Of a DNA stretch of 64,000 bases, positions 44,976 to 56,876 are shown piece after piece (position 1 is the first letter of the stretch; every line of letters starts with the position of its first letter). The DNA is from Dolomedes plantarius (Eukaryota > Arthropoda > Arachnida > Araneae > Dolomedidae). The notes under the pieces were generated by a model. The model did not search any database, was not told where the DNA came from, and saw only the letters and a program-made list of their open reading frames with translations. The stretch lies in assembly GCA_907164885.2 (NCBI GenBank), contig OU015490.1:232350241-232414240 (forward strand), read 5' to 3'. Both the position numbers and the translations under genes were made by a program.

Positions 44976-45185
44976 TTTATTATAAAATTTAAATACAATT
45001 AAATGGGATAATAAAGCTTTTTACAAAAAAATTACTTTTCAACAAAAATACAAGTCAAGAAAAGACATTCATTCACTTAATCATATCCTCAAAATTTTTC
45101 ATTCCTTATTTTTAGCATATTCGGATAATTTAGTAAGAAATTGGTTAATCTTCCTTATGTTAAAAATAATAAGATTAAAGTAATA

Positions 45186-45520
45186 CAGTAGAACCCCGTT
45201 ATAGCGAACCCGGTATATAACGAACTCACAGATATAACGAACGAAAATTTTGGTCCCGCCGTTTTACTATTGTACGTAATTTAATTACTAGTATTGTATG
45301 AGTTTAATGTCATCGATTTTAGTCAATTTAATTCATCAATGATCATTTTTAATAGATTTTATCATTTTTAATACATCATTATTGAATGCACATTGCAACG
45401 AATGAGTTATAAATTTTGTGAACTCAAGCATTTTTCTTAACGGTTCGGATATAGCGAACCCCCTGATAAAGCGAACAAAACCTTTGGTCCCTTGAAGTTC
45501 GTTATAACAGGGTTCGACTG
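45186..45520. mobile_element. Pogo-like MITE (complete copy)
   Basis: CAGTAGAACCCCGTTATAGC at the left, TTATAACAGGGTTCGACTG at the right, TA on both flanks. It lies between the two copies of the ~365-bp direct repeat. A second copy sits at the left edge of the window. Confidence 0.88.
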
Positions 45521-45606
45521 TATCATCGATACAAATTTCGTAGTTATTATTTGCGAATAATGCCTATATTAGGAGATTGTCACTATCTTCTGCCTTTATA
45601 AGTTTT

Positions 45607-45971
45607 CTTGCACAACTCGTTCTATCACTTTCCTCGCTATACTAACCTTGCCAACTTAATATTTACGACATACAATCCAAAATATTGAAATATTCATAAG
45701 AACTCGAGTGGATTTAACATGTTTTGGGAAGAGAGCCATCGATTTTTTGCCCCACATTTTTCTCTATTTTTCAAATATTATTTACAGCAAATTTTTAGAA
45801 GTTCATGTTGCTATGCTTGAAAGTGATGTTAAAATTATCATTTAATATAGCTATTGAAAACCGCGGAAAACAAGTGAAACTCTTCTTTGGATTTCCCTGG
45901 CTGCCATCCTTTGCTGCGTGTTCTTTCATTCGTTTCTATTTTTGTTGAAAAGTTAGTTTTCTTGAAAAATA
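45607..45971 (+). repeat. ~365-bp direct repeat, copy 2
   Basis: See 44610-44975. This copy ends exactly where the putative LTR of the old BEL/Pao element begins (TGTTGCCGCACG). Confidence 0.7.
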
Positions 45972-46260
45972 ATGTTGCCGCACGTGCGCACTGAAGAGAA
46001 GCGAAAATATTCACGCATGCGCAATTCCCGATCCGACTGAGCCGAACTTCAGTTGACTACTAGACGCTGTAAGGTTAACAGAAACAACCAGATGTGGTTA
46101 ATTAATATTTATCTCGATACCCACAATTGCTTCAACTCAATAATATTCAGCTGTCTTGTATGATGCACATAGCATGCGTGATGTCCTTTTAAATAAAAAG
46201 CAGAGAAGACAGCTGTGGTCCATCGAACTTTATTTTATGCGTTCTTATAATTAGCGAAGA
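45972..46260 (+). repeat. Putative 5' LTR of the old BEL/Pao element
   Basis: Starts TGTTGCCGCACGTGCGCACT, contains AATAAA near 46190, and is followed by a short leader to the gag ATG at 46304. With no second LTR to compare, the boundaries are guesses. Confidence 0.4.
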
Positions 46261-46303
46261 GCGCCATTTGGTCCAGTCAGAGCGTGAGCCTGAACTCAGC
46301 AAA

Positions 46304-46473
46304 ATGGATACCATAGAAAAAATTTTATAAGCGAAAACTTCCTTAAAAGGAAATATTACTAGAATTGAAATCTTTCTGGATAAAGTGTCAACTGACACAA
46401 ATAAAACGGAACTTGATGGGAAACTGATAAAAATAGACCAGCTGCAGCAAAAAGTTGATGAACTGAAACAATA
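46304..46473 (+). pseudogene. Old BEL/Pao gag, first part
   Basis: The ATG at 46304 starts MDTIEKIL, then a TAA, then ITRIEIFLDKVSTDTNKTEL and a coiled region IDQLQQKVDELKQ. The insertion of the younger element follows inside a CAA-TAC (Gln-Tyr) pair. The frame continues exactly at 52345 once the insertion and one 5-bp repeat are removed. Confidence 0.8.
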
Positions 46474-46736
46474 TGTAGCGTCACGCTCAGTAACGGAACA
46501 ATTCAAAATATTGATGCAGGGCTGACATCTACCCGATGTCGTATTTCGACAGATTAATTAAATCTACTGAATAAAACACGGGATGTGACACATAAAGAAC
46601 ATTTACTAAAGCACACAAAAACACAACTACATAGAAGAAAGTTACAAGATCAAATGGCTGAAAAGTAAGAGCATCAACATCTGACGTCAGCGCGCCCTGC
46701 TCCTGATTGGCTGGTGAGGCGCTCCCATTCGCAACA
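46474..46736 (-). repeat. 3' LTR of the younger BEL/Pao element
   Basis: 263 bp, TG...CA ends, containing AATAAA-like text on either strand. Nearly identical to 52077-52339. Flanked on the left by target repeat CAATA at 46469-46473. Confidence 0.95.
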
Positions 46737-46883
46737 TCCTCCCCCCCTTTTTGAGGAGCTGGATAGCTACTCAAAAACATCAGTTCAACAACAAGACACT
46801 AAATTCAGTTTCTTAGGTTTCTTTATGACACTTGAGGTGGATTAACGTCTGAAGAATCTGGATCAGGATCTTTCACTGCAGAT

Positions 46884-49800
46884 TCAGTCGGTTGAACTTT
46901 CGGACGTGGCAAATTCTCTAAGTCCTTTCCCTCTAACCTCAAGCGGACACACGAGTTGGATTGGACGAATTAGCGTACATGACTGAGTCTTTACTCTGAC
47001 AGTTCTCACTAGTCCGTCCTTACCCGGAATCAGTTCTAGCACCCGGGGTAGTGGCCATTGAAGACGTCTTTTCATGTCTTCCCCTATCATGACAATGTCC
47101 CCTTGACGAATGCTAGACGACCGAGTATTTTGGTTCTGTCGTTGAACCAACAGACCCAAATATTCGATCCTAAACCGTTTTTTCAGAATTTCGATTACTT
47201 TGGCGCGAAATCGTAATCTCTTGTGGTAGTGATTAGTATCCCGCATATCTAAATCAGTAACCTCAGCAGTTGCTCTGTCATACAAAAACATTGCGGGTGT
47301 GATTGGAGTGAGATCTTGCATGTATTCGGAAAGGTATGTTAAAGGCCGTGAGTTAACAACTTTTTCGCACTCGCACCAGCTCTTCGTAAGTGAATATGGC
47401 TTTACCCAAGGATCTCCTAAGAAGCTCCTTCACCGTTCTCACGAGCCTCTCCCAAAAGCCACCCCACCATAAAGCTGTGGGAGGTATAATTTTCCACGTT
47501 GTACGTTGTATCTCTGCATAGCGAGACACCCCGTTCCAATCAATAGCAGCCAATTCGTTGTGTGCCCCGCTAAAATTCGTACCGTTGTCCGAATATATTA
47601 CTCGAGGTCTTCCTCTTCTAGCCAGAAAATTGCGATAAGATAATAAAAAGGCGTCAGTAGAGAGTGAAGAAACTAGTTCAAGATGCACAGCTTGGTAGAG
47701 TGCGCAAGTGTAAAGGACAATCCATGCTTTACTACCCTGTTTCAGGTACAAGGGGCCAGCCAAATCTACTCCAACCACTTCAAACACGGCTGCATCTTCT
47801 ACACGATCAGCAGGTAGTGCAACTGGATCAGTCAATGGAGATTTACTTTTAAATCGCCGGCACTTAACACAGGTATTCAATATTTTCCTGACAGTTCTCC
47901 TACATAGTATCCAATATGTTTCACGAATTATACTGAGAAGTAACTGTGTTCCAGCATGATAATTTTCAGTGTGAAAGTGCTCTACAAGTCTTTGCGTAAA
48001 TATACACTTGTTAGGCAGTAGGATTGGAGACAGAAAATGGGAAGTACCTATACGCTCAGTAATGCTAGTTTTTACAAGGATGATATTGTTGTCATCTTTA
48101 AATACACACACGTTAGGTATTGACTTTTCGTCTGGAAACCTTAGAGCTTGTACAGATCGCATTAGTCGGATCTTAGCATTCTCTATCTCTTCTAATGTTA
48201 ATTTTCCACTTTTTCTCTCATTAATATTACTTCTTGCATTGTTAACAAATGTTAGAACCCAGGCTACTAATCTTAAGATTGAATGAAATTTGGAAAATTT
48301 CTTAGCGTACCATGGCATCTCTTCCTCTGTCAAATTTAGATTACATAATCTAATCCGCTTTTTTCTGAAGAGATTTGAGAAATTTTACAATCACTTAATT
48401 CAGTGGCGGGTCAGGTGTCTGGAAACTCTACTAACCACGAAGGACATGCTCACCAGGGTGACTCAACCAAATGACTAGGTGAACATCCTCGAGAAATTAG
48501 ATCGGCCGGATTAATTTTTCCTGGTACATATCGCCACTCGCTTTCAGGAGTCTTTATTTCCTTAATTCTATTCAATACGAAAACTGACCACAACCCTTTA
48601 TCTTTCATCCAATACAAAGCAACCATGGAATCGCTCCAAAAAATGGTTTCCATTTCTGTAATGTTAAGTGCTTGCTGCACCGAACGTGCTAATCTGGCAC
48701 CTATACAGCATGCCATAAGCTCCAACCTGGGGATAGTCACCCGTTTTAAAGGAGCCACTCTTGATTTTGCCCAGTACGACATTTACACCTTGAGAAGTGT
48801 CTGATCTAAGAAATAGGCAAGTTACATATGCATCTTTGCAGGCATCAACAAAAACGTGCATCTGAGTGGTATCGTTAATTTCAAAATAACGCTGAATTTC
48901 TATATCTGCAAGTCTATCTACTTCACCCCACCACTTTAAAAAGGGTTTCACAACATCTTCTGGCAAAGGTGAATCCCATGATAATTTTAATTTCCATGTA
49001 TTCTGCAACAGTATTTTAGGTGGCAGAGTTGCAGAACATAAAATGCCGAGTGGGTCAAAAATTTTCTGTACAGCTGCTAAAATAAATCTTTTTGTTATAT
49101 TACAATCAGATTTTAAATATCCCACACAAACATTGCATTTTAAAACATCTCTATCAATATCCCATAAAATTCCCAAAATTTTCGTTGTTCCTGTGCTCTT
49201 AGATATGTACTTACATTCGGCATTACTTTCCCAATTTCGTAAATTAAAGCAACCCCGAGACAAAATTCTCCTAGCCTTCGAAATAAATTCTTCTTGCTGT
49301 CTAACATTACTCACTCCCGCGACACAGTTGTCAATATAAAACGAAAGTTTCAACTTATCGGCTATTTCAGAATCTTCAGCTGGCACATGTTCGAGCAAGT
49401 GTGAAAGTGCCGCAGCTAACATAAAGGGACTCGATGAGACACCAAAGACCACTCGTCGATGTCGATACACAATTTGCTCATTTTCTGTGGGATAAAAGAA
49501 TCTCAAAAAATCTCTATGCTGAGGGGCAATTCCCAATTGGAGGAAAGCCTTTTCGATATCAGCAGAAATTCCAATAGGATAACTTCTAAACCTATGAATT
49601 ATGTCCGGAATTTGTTCAATTAAATTTGGACCTTTGTGCAGTAAATCATTTAATGAACTCTTTCCAATTTCCCGAGCCGAAGCGTCAAAAACCGGCCTTA
49701 TTTTGGTGGTACTACTATCGGTTTTCACAACCGGTCGATGTGGCAAAAAATGAGAGGTTTCGTTTTCACTCGATTTTTTCAATTATCCTTAATTCCTCCC

Positions 49801-50662
49801 ATTCTTTAAATACAGCTTTATAATCATCTAAAAGCCCATCCCGTTGTGCGCGTTCGCACATTCGCCTATGCCGTTTCCATGTCAATTCTTTATTGGAAGG
49901 CAACTCATTTGTATTCGATTTGAACGGCAAACAAAGTTCGTATCTACCGCCCGGCAGAATTTTCATACTGTTTTCAAATTCATGTACCACCTTTAAATTT
50001 TCAGTATTTTTATTTAACCTTTGGATTGGGTCCTGAATCCCAAGGCTTTCGAGATCCCACAACTCATTAATAGACGATTTGTTAACATGTAATGAAATAG
50101 CATTCAAAATAGTATCGGAGATTACATTACATTTACCAGGCACTTGCACTTTCCCCGTTAAAATAAATCCTAAACGCATCTTTAACAAAAACAAACCCGA
50201 ATCCAATTTGACAGATTTAACCATAAACAAGAATCCCACAACATCGGCTCCCAAGAGCAAATTCATTTCGCAATCGCCTGTCGCTAAATCCGACAAAGTA
50301 ATCCCTTTTTTATACAACTCATCTATAACCGTAGAACTGCTGATTCTTGGCACATTGCCACAAATTCTCTTTTCCGAGAGAGCTTCAACGGTCAATGAGA
50401 ATGAGTCATCTAAAGAACTGACAAGTATTTTATAAACATCGTGTATCTGACTCTGCGTTTCTCTCCCCCCAAATAACATATGCTGCATTTTAATTTTGTT
50501 ATTTGACTTCAAACCCAGTTTCTCGATTGCATGCTGGGAAAAATAAAAATACTGAGAACCGCTATCAATCAGAGCTCGAAATGTTTCTTCTCTGTCATTC
50601 GCACTTACTTTTACAATTAAAGTCATTAGAAAAATGTTATGCTTAACACAACTGTTAGACAA
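46884..50662 (-). pseudogene. Younger BEL/Pao pol (protease, RT, RNase H, integrase), broken
   Basis: Order on the minus strand. Protease with ALIDSGSQ (active Asp) near 50575. RT segment LPHRPVVKTDSSTTKIRPVF, DIEKAFLQLGIA, VVFGVSSSPFMLAAAL, and YIDNCVAG at about 49315-49340, where the second Asp of YxDD is Asn (codon 49327-49329). Pao/RNase H with RVTIPRLELMACCIGARLA, MVALYWMK and GKINPADLISRG. Integrase zinc-binding (HAGTQLL, CVKC) and core D-D-E (VVGVDLAGPL, IYSDNGTNF, WWGGFWERLV). DUF5641-like C-terminus (46884-47321) with RQGDIVMIGED. Frameshifts lie in short A runs near 49775 and 48768, and near 47345. Together about 1,250 codons, normal for the family. Confidence 0.92.
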
Positions 50663-50688
50663 TGAATTAATTTCGATGACAACAGGAA

Positions 50689-52015
50689 TTACGCCAGCGA
50701 CTGGTTACTTGGAGTATATGGTCGTTTATGGCTTGTTGCCGGGAAACGTATACGTTCTGAATCATTACTACTTTCTTTAGGATGATCACACATTAAGTAA
50801 TGGTGCGGCTTGGCACAATATAAACAAGAATTTTTAACTTTAAAGAACTTAGAAAAGTGCGAGACAGAGAAACATGAAAGACAGGCTCTATTTTTCAATA
50901 AACATTTTCTCTTTTCATCCAAAGACATTTTTCTAGCTTCAAAACAGTCCTTGGAAGGGTGTTTCATATTACAAAAGACACATAATAAATTTCTCTTACC
51001 CGGGTAGCTCCTAATGTCAGTGCTTACCAATGACGCAGCAGTGGGGTAATTATCCATTTTGTTCACTGTTTCTTTTCTCTTTAAGTTAGAAGAAGATGCG
51101 AAGCCTGTTCGAGCTAGCTAGACCATTTCTTCACCTTTCACTTCTTGTTTCAGAAAATTCATCAGATTCTCCAGGGAACGATTTTAAGCTTCAGGCACTA
51201 GTTTCACGTTTCTGCTTCTTTCCCAAGCTTGCAATGTCTCTTCTGGCAAACAGGATTCCACTAAAGGACTTAGAAAATCACCGTATTTCTCTTGCATTCG
51301 TCCTAGACTCTCAAGAGCACGTATCTTTGCTTCCAACTCGTCATACAATGTCGGAAGATCTGTTTTTGAGCCTCCGGTGACAGCATTTTTCATAACCATG
51401 GTCAGTAGGTCACGGACATAAATTTGTACCAACAAATCATCGCGTCCTAATCTCTCTTTAAGCTGGGATATCACCTTGGGATAATTCTCCGCCGTTGCAG
51501 GGAAACTCTCCACCACTCGAGCTGCTTTCGATTTCGGAACAACAGCTTGCAGGAGGTACTGGAATTTATCTTCATTAGGGATACCTGTATCTTCGTGAAT
51601 TTTACTAAACTGGCTCCAAAACGTTAAATATTCCTTTACATTCCCATCAAACTTCTTCAGCTCTATCTTTGGTAGCTTGAATTTTCTCGTTTCAAAGCAT
51701 TCTTTCGTTTTCGGTTCTTTCAAAGATAGCTGTTCAATTTGCGAGCATAGTTCGGAAAACTTATCTCCATATTCTTCGGCAGACAGAAAATCTTTTTCAT
51801 ACACATTCTCGGCGTCTTTACCTTTCAAAATGAGGTTCGTAATGTCTGTTTGGTACGTCTCTAGGCGCGTAAATTCATCGCCAATTTGCGATTTCAAAAC
51901 CGAAAGTTCCTTAACATCAGGATTTTTTTGAAAGCTCAGCCTCAATTTTGTTCACACAGGCAGTAAACGACCCACGAAGCGCTTTCCGTTGTGTTTTAAG
52001 CTGTGTCACATCCAT
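50689..52015 (-). pseudogene. Younger BEL/Pao gag, broken
   Basis: The ATG at 52015 begins MDVTQLKTQRKALRGSFTAC and shifts in an A7 run near 51930. The frame 51945-51184 then carries the DUF1759-type gag core (LPKIELKKFDGNVKEYLTFW, FQYLLQAVVPKSKAARVVES). TAA at 51184-51186 and a TAG near 51120 interrupt the same frame before the zinc-knuckle region (51066-50689). That region has CVFCNMKHPSKDCFEAR, then CLSCFSVSHFSKFF, where a Cys is replaced by Phe, then CLYCAKPHHYLMC. It would form the particle capsid. Confidence 0.9.
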
Positions 52016-52076
52016 TTCAGGCTCAAATTAATCAACTAGCTGCCGAAAATGGCCCCACGTTGGGCGCCAAAAATTA

Positions 52077-52339
52077 TGTAGCGTCACGCTCAGTAACGGA
52101 ACAACTCAAAATATTGATGCAGGGCTGACATCTATCCGATGTCGTATTTCGACAGTTTAATTAAATCTACTGAATAAAACACGGGATGTGACACATAAAG
52201 AGCATTTACTAAAGCACACAAAAACACAACTACATAGACGAAAGTTACAAGATCAAATGGTTGAAAAGTAAGAGCATCAACATCTGACGTCAGCTCGCGT
52301 TGCTCCTGATTGGCTGGTGAGGCGCTGCCATTCGCAACA
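52077..52339 (-). repeat. 5' LTR of the younger BEL/Pao element
   Basis: 263 bp, see 46474-46736. Followed on the right by target repeat CAATA at 52340-52344. Confidence 0.95.
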
Positions 52340-52344
52340 CAATA

Positions 52345-53376
52345 CTTCTTCTGCTTAGAAAAAATTCCGGTAGCTGAATTAATCGAATTTCAGGATGATA
52401 TAGAACAATGTGAAGTACGCCTCGAGGATTTAGAGGAAAAGATTAAGATTTTGATTAATTCTAATAAGAAATGTGTGTCTGTGACTGAAGTTGACGAAAA
52501 ACAAACTGAAACTTTGCTAGTTAAAACTAAAATTCCACCAGTCGTGCTTCCCACATTTACGGGAAAATATGAACATTTTAGTACATTCAAAAATCAATTT
52601 GATGATTTGATAACGTCGAACGATCAACTTAGTCAGTCACAAAAATTATATTATTTAAATTCTTGTCTTGTAGAGGAAGTAAAGGAATTTCCATCTACTT
52701 TCGATTCATTTTCTTCCTTATACGAATCCCTGGAATCGCTAAATGACAATCAACGGTTAGTTGTTGATGCTCATATTCAATGTATTTTGAACTTTAAGAA
52801 AATAGAACGTGAGAATGCAGAGGAAATCCGTGCGATGATTGATTGCATTAAAAAGAATTTACGGGCTTTGAAAATGTTAAAATATGAACAAAATAATTTT
52901 TTTAACGATTTTCTCCTAAATTTATGCTTAAAAAATTGGATAAAGAATCCAGAAAGAACTTTGAATTGACACAAAAAACTAAAGATGTCCCTTCCTTTTA
53001 TCAACTCATGACCTTCTTAGAACAACGGGAAGCAGTCTTGTTATCTGTAGAGGGGAATTTTAATCCCGAAGGTAAAACAATGATGAGAAAATCCTCTAAT
53101 TTCGTTTCTAAATCCAAAACTTTATTGATAAACCAAAACAATGATAATGAAAGCTGTATAATTTGTTCTGAAAAGAATCCTCATCCTATTTTCAGATGTG
53201 CAAAATTTTTACAATATTCCCTTGGTAAAAGATACGAACTTCTTAGGCTTCATAAGCTATGTGAACTGTGCTTACGAAAAAATCACAAAAATGAGTGTCG
53301 TTCGAATTATTTATGTAAATGCGGTGGAAAGCATTCTAAATCAATTTGTAGACATGCTAACGCTAGTGTGAAATAG
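52345..53376 (+). pseudogene. Old BEL/Pao gag, second part
   Basis: Continues with FFCLEKIPVAELIEFQDDIE, then KIPPVVLPTFTGKYEHFSTF (DUF1759-type core) and KLYYLNSCLVEEVKEFPSTF. It shifts near 52930 into LDKESRKNFELTQKTKD and a zinc-knuckle region: CIICSEKNPHPIFRC, LHKLCELCLRKNHKNECRSN, CKCGGKHSKSICRH. It ends at TAG 53374-53376 in frame with the following pol segment, so the stop is either the gag end or a mutation. Confidence 0.85.
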
Positions 53377-53397
53377 GCGCTGGTCGAAAGTAAAAAC

Positions 53398-56300
53398 ATG
53401 CCTGCAGCGGATTCAGAAATAAAAAATCAAAACGAAATCTCATCTGCCGCAATACATTCTTCCACTTTTCAAAACATTGTTTTAACAAACATTTCTAATC
53501 AAAATAAAAAGAGTGTTTTATTATCTACGGGTATAATTTGGTTGCAAAATAAAGATGGAACATTAAGAAAATGTAGATGTATTTTTGATAGCGCGTCAAA
53601 GGTTAATATATTGTCCAGAAAAACGAGTGATTGCCTTGGTACTGGATTAGAAAAGGTACAAACGTCGGTTTCTGGATCAAATTCAACAAAACAAAATTTG
53701 AAAAAGAAATTGACGACTTTCATCTCGAATGAAAACAGAAGTTTTATTGAACCTATTGAGTTCTTAGTTACTGACAAGATTACGGGGTTAACTCCTAGTG
53801 TTAATTTAGATATTTCAAAATTAAAAATTCCTGGATCCTTGAAATTAGCCGATCCTAGTTTTTTAGAAACCAAAGAGATTCATGTGTTATTAACTGCAGA
53901 TATTTTTTGTCGAATAATGAAAGATGATCTTTATAAAGTTAATGAGGAATTACTGTTTAAGGAAACTGAATTTGGTTGCGTCGCGGGTGGAAGACTCGAC
54001 GAAATCAAAACTAATGATGTAGCTTCGTGCTTTCTTCTTAAAGACGATATTTCTATAGAGGACACTTTGAAAGAATTTTTTGAACTCGAATCTCTTGGCA
54101 TAAAAGATGATCCTTGCTTTCGTGAATACGATCAGGCCATGGCAATATTTGAACAAACAGTCAGATACAAAAATGGGCGATATACAGTGGAATTGCCATT
54201 TCATAAAGATCGGAAACAACTTTCAGATAATCTTCCGGTAGCAAAACAGCGATTCCATAGTTTGTGGAGAAGGTTTCAAAAAATTCGGAACTTTATTCAC
54301 AGTACTCGGACATTATTCATGATTATTTAAACCAAGGAATAGTTGAGAAAGTCGAAAATTCTGAAATAAAGAAAGACATACCAACATATTATTTGCCACA
54401 CCAAGCTGTAAAAAAGGAAGGTCGGGTTACAACTACAACACGTATAGTATTTGACGAAGCATCACACCAGACTAATGAATTGTCTTTAAACGACTGCTTG
54501 TGCAGGGTCCCAACTTATATCCAAACCTTCTAGATATGCTTATCAACTTTAGACTTAATCAAATTGCAATATCATCTGATATACGTCAAGTCTGCCTTCA
54601 AATTTTCCTGGAAGAAAACCATAAAGATGCTGTACGTTTTTTGTGGACTGACAGTAACACTCGTATTGAAAAATATCCAAACCTGCAAATATATCGATTC
54701 AACAGGGTACCCTTTGGGGTCAACGCTAGCCCGTTCCTGTTAGCGGCTACTGTTAAACATCACATTGCTAAGTATAAAGATGAGTTTTGCACAGCTGTAC
54801 AACATCTAGATTCTTTCATGTACGTTGATGATTGGATCACAGGACAAGACACTCGTGAAGAGGCTCTTCTTATTTCCAGCTGTGCCAAAAATATTATGAA
54901 AGAAGCAGGAATGGAGATGTGAAAATGGATCTCCAATGACGCTACGTTGATGAGTCAGTGGGCTACAGAAGGTTTCGAGACATATCCAGTTGAAAATCCT
55001 GTCTGCTTGGGAACCAGCAAGACGAAAGTTCTGGGTATGGCTTGGCAAACTCAAGAAGATTGTCTGACCGTGGACACAAAAGTTCTACTAGAATTCATTT
55101 CGGGCAATGAAAACACTAAAATATTTCTTTTGGAAACCATTGGGAAAATCTATGACCCGTTGGGTTTGTTTACCCCCTTTACAATAAGAATGAAATGCCT
55201 TATTCAGGAACTCTGGTCGAAGGAAATCCCAAGGTTAACAGATACGGATAGGTGGTATCACTGTGCTGGAAAGGACACTCCTTCAGACCTCTTGTCCAGG
55301 GGTCTTAAAGCTGAATCGCTTCTACATAATGAAAAATGGTGGAATGGACCTTCTTTCTTACAGTCTGGTGAACTCTTCTAAATTGATGATAAGTGTCCAG
55401 TAACGAATGGAGAAGAGTATTTACCAGAACTAAAATCTAAAGACTCTAATGAAAACACTTTATTGACTTTAAATTCTGAACACGCAATTTTTGGATTATC
55501 TAGTTAACCGTAATAGCAAATTTTTAACTATAGTTCGAATTCTGAGTTTCCTTTTTAGGTTTGTGAATAATTGTAGTAACCCTAAGAAAAAAAGACAAGG
55601 TCCCCTGGGATCGGATGAGATCTCAGAATCTGAGGGGTTTATAGTCAAACAACTTCAAAGTGAGGAATTCTCTGCAAAAATCTCAACCCTGAAATCCAGT
55701 GGTAGTATTCCTAATAAAAGTAACATTTTAAATTTGTCACCAATTTTAGACAGTAAAGGTATCTTAAGGGTAGGAAGCAGACTAGAGAATTCCCAGCTGG
55801 CATATTCAAGTAAACACCCTATATTACTCCCCTCAAAATGTAAGTTAACTGAAATTATCGAAAGATATTATCATGAGAAATATTTTCATCTTGGACCTCA
55901 ACATTTACACTTTCAGGTTAGGCAAAAATATTGGCCCATTCATGGAAGAAATTTGTGCAAAAAAATCGTGCACAATTGTGTCATTTTCATTTGCTTTAAA
56001 GCCAATCCCAAGGAGTACTCGCAACAAATGGGCAATTTGCCAACGCAAAGAATAACACCCGATAAAGTTTTTAATTCAACTGGAATTGATTTATGCGGGC
56101 CATTCTTAATCAAAAAAAGATATCAGAGGAAAGGTCCCTAAAATAAAGTTTATGCTTGCATATTCATATGTCTAGTAACAAAAGCCATGTACCTCGAAAT
56201 AATCAGTGATTTAACTTCACAAGCTCTAATAAACACACTGAAAAGATTTATTTCCCGAAGGGGAAAGTGCCATAAAATATTCTCTGATAATGGGACAAAC

Positions 56301-56743
56301 ATGGTAGAGGCTAACAGAGAACTTAGAGCTTTATTTAAATTTGTTCAAATAAAGGGGAATCTTTATTTGCCTTTTTCGCGGAAGAAAACATAGAGTGGTC
56401 TTTTATTTCCCCTAGAAGTCCAAATTGGGGAGGCCTCTGGGAGGCAAATATAAAGGCATTTAAATATCTCTTCAAACGTGTTGCTGGGAAATCAAAATTT
56501 AATTATGCAGAACTGCTAACTCTCGTGACCCAGATAGAAGCTGTTTTGAATTCTCGCCTGCTTATCCCTCTCTCGGACGACGTTTATGACTTGGAGGTGC
56601 TGACGCCGGCACATTTCCTGATAGGAAGGCCGATAACGGCCATAGACGAACCGTCTCTAACTAATATTGAGACAAATCTTCTTAATGCTTGGCAGAGAAT
56701 TACAAAGTCGGTACAAACAATAGCCAATGACGGTAAAAAATAA
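53398..56743 (+). pseudogene. Old BEL/Pao pol, broken and internally deleted
   Basis: Protease-like CIFDSASKVNILS near 53580, with DSA in place of the commoner DSG. The pre-RT region follows. RT runs through shifts near 54280 and 54515 to RVPFGVNASPFLLAATV and FMYVDDWITGQD (YVDD intact, near 54815). A TGA near 54920 follows. ETIGKIYDPLGLFTPFTIRM is next, and then the text jumps near 55238 to AGKDTPSDLLSRG, so most of RNase H is missing. Integrase: H-H-C-C region HEKYFHLGPQHLH and CVIFICFK (one Cys lost), and core segments GIDLCGPF, FSDNGTN and NWGGLWEANIKAF. The DUF5641 region starts (AHFLIGRPITAI) and ends abruptly at about 56743. Confidence 0.88.
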
Positions 56744-56876
56744 TTTTCTGATGCAATTATTCCTTAAAGAATGGTTATCCTAAACCTGCACTCTAACCTT
56801 CCAGGTAACCAATAATTTAATCCTTTCTCATCTATTTTTGCCCATTGGCCTTTAACTTACATACTGCTATGAGCAT

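Larger units (their letters stand above)
46474..52339 (-). mobile_element. Younger BEL/Pao LTR retrotransposon, complete, minus strand
   Basis: 5.87 kb with two 263-bp LTRs (46474-46736 and 52077-52339), both starting TGTAGCGTCACGC and ending GCAACA (plus-strand view). The LTRs differ at about ten positions by eye. The target duplication CAATA is perfect. A purine-rich tract (AAAAAGGGGGGGAGGA, minus strand, 46737-46752) abuts the 3' LTR. A PBS-like TGGCGCCCAACGTGGGGCC lies next to the 5' LTR (about 52052-52070). Gag and pol are on the minus strand with several frameshifts. Confidence 0.95.
45972..56760 (+). mobile_element. Old BEL/Pao LTR retrotransposon, split by a younger BEL/Pao
   Basis: Plus-strand element with a putative 5' LTR (about 45972-46260), gag, protease, RT and integrase in BEL/Pao order. 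Its gag is cut at CAATA (46469-46473 / 52340-52344) by a complete younger element on the other strand. The 3' end stops inside integrase at about 56760 and no right LTR was found. Frames are broken many times and the RNase H part is deleted. Confidence 0.85.

Noticed and set aside
52052..52076. Exogenous or endogenous retrovirus, because of a retrovirus-like primer-binding site
   Set aside because: Gag, protease, RT and integrase order and motifs, and the DUF5641 C-terminus, are BEL/Pao. No envelope-like gene is visible between integrase and LTR.
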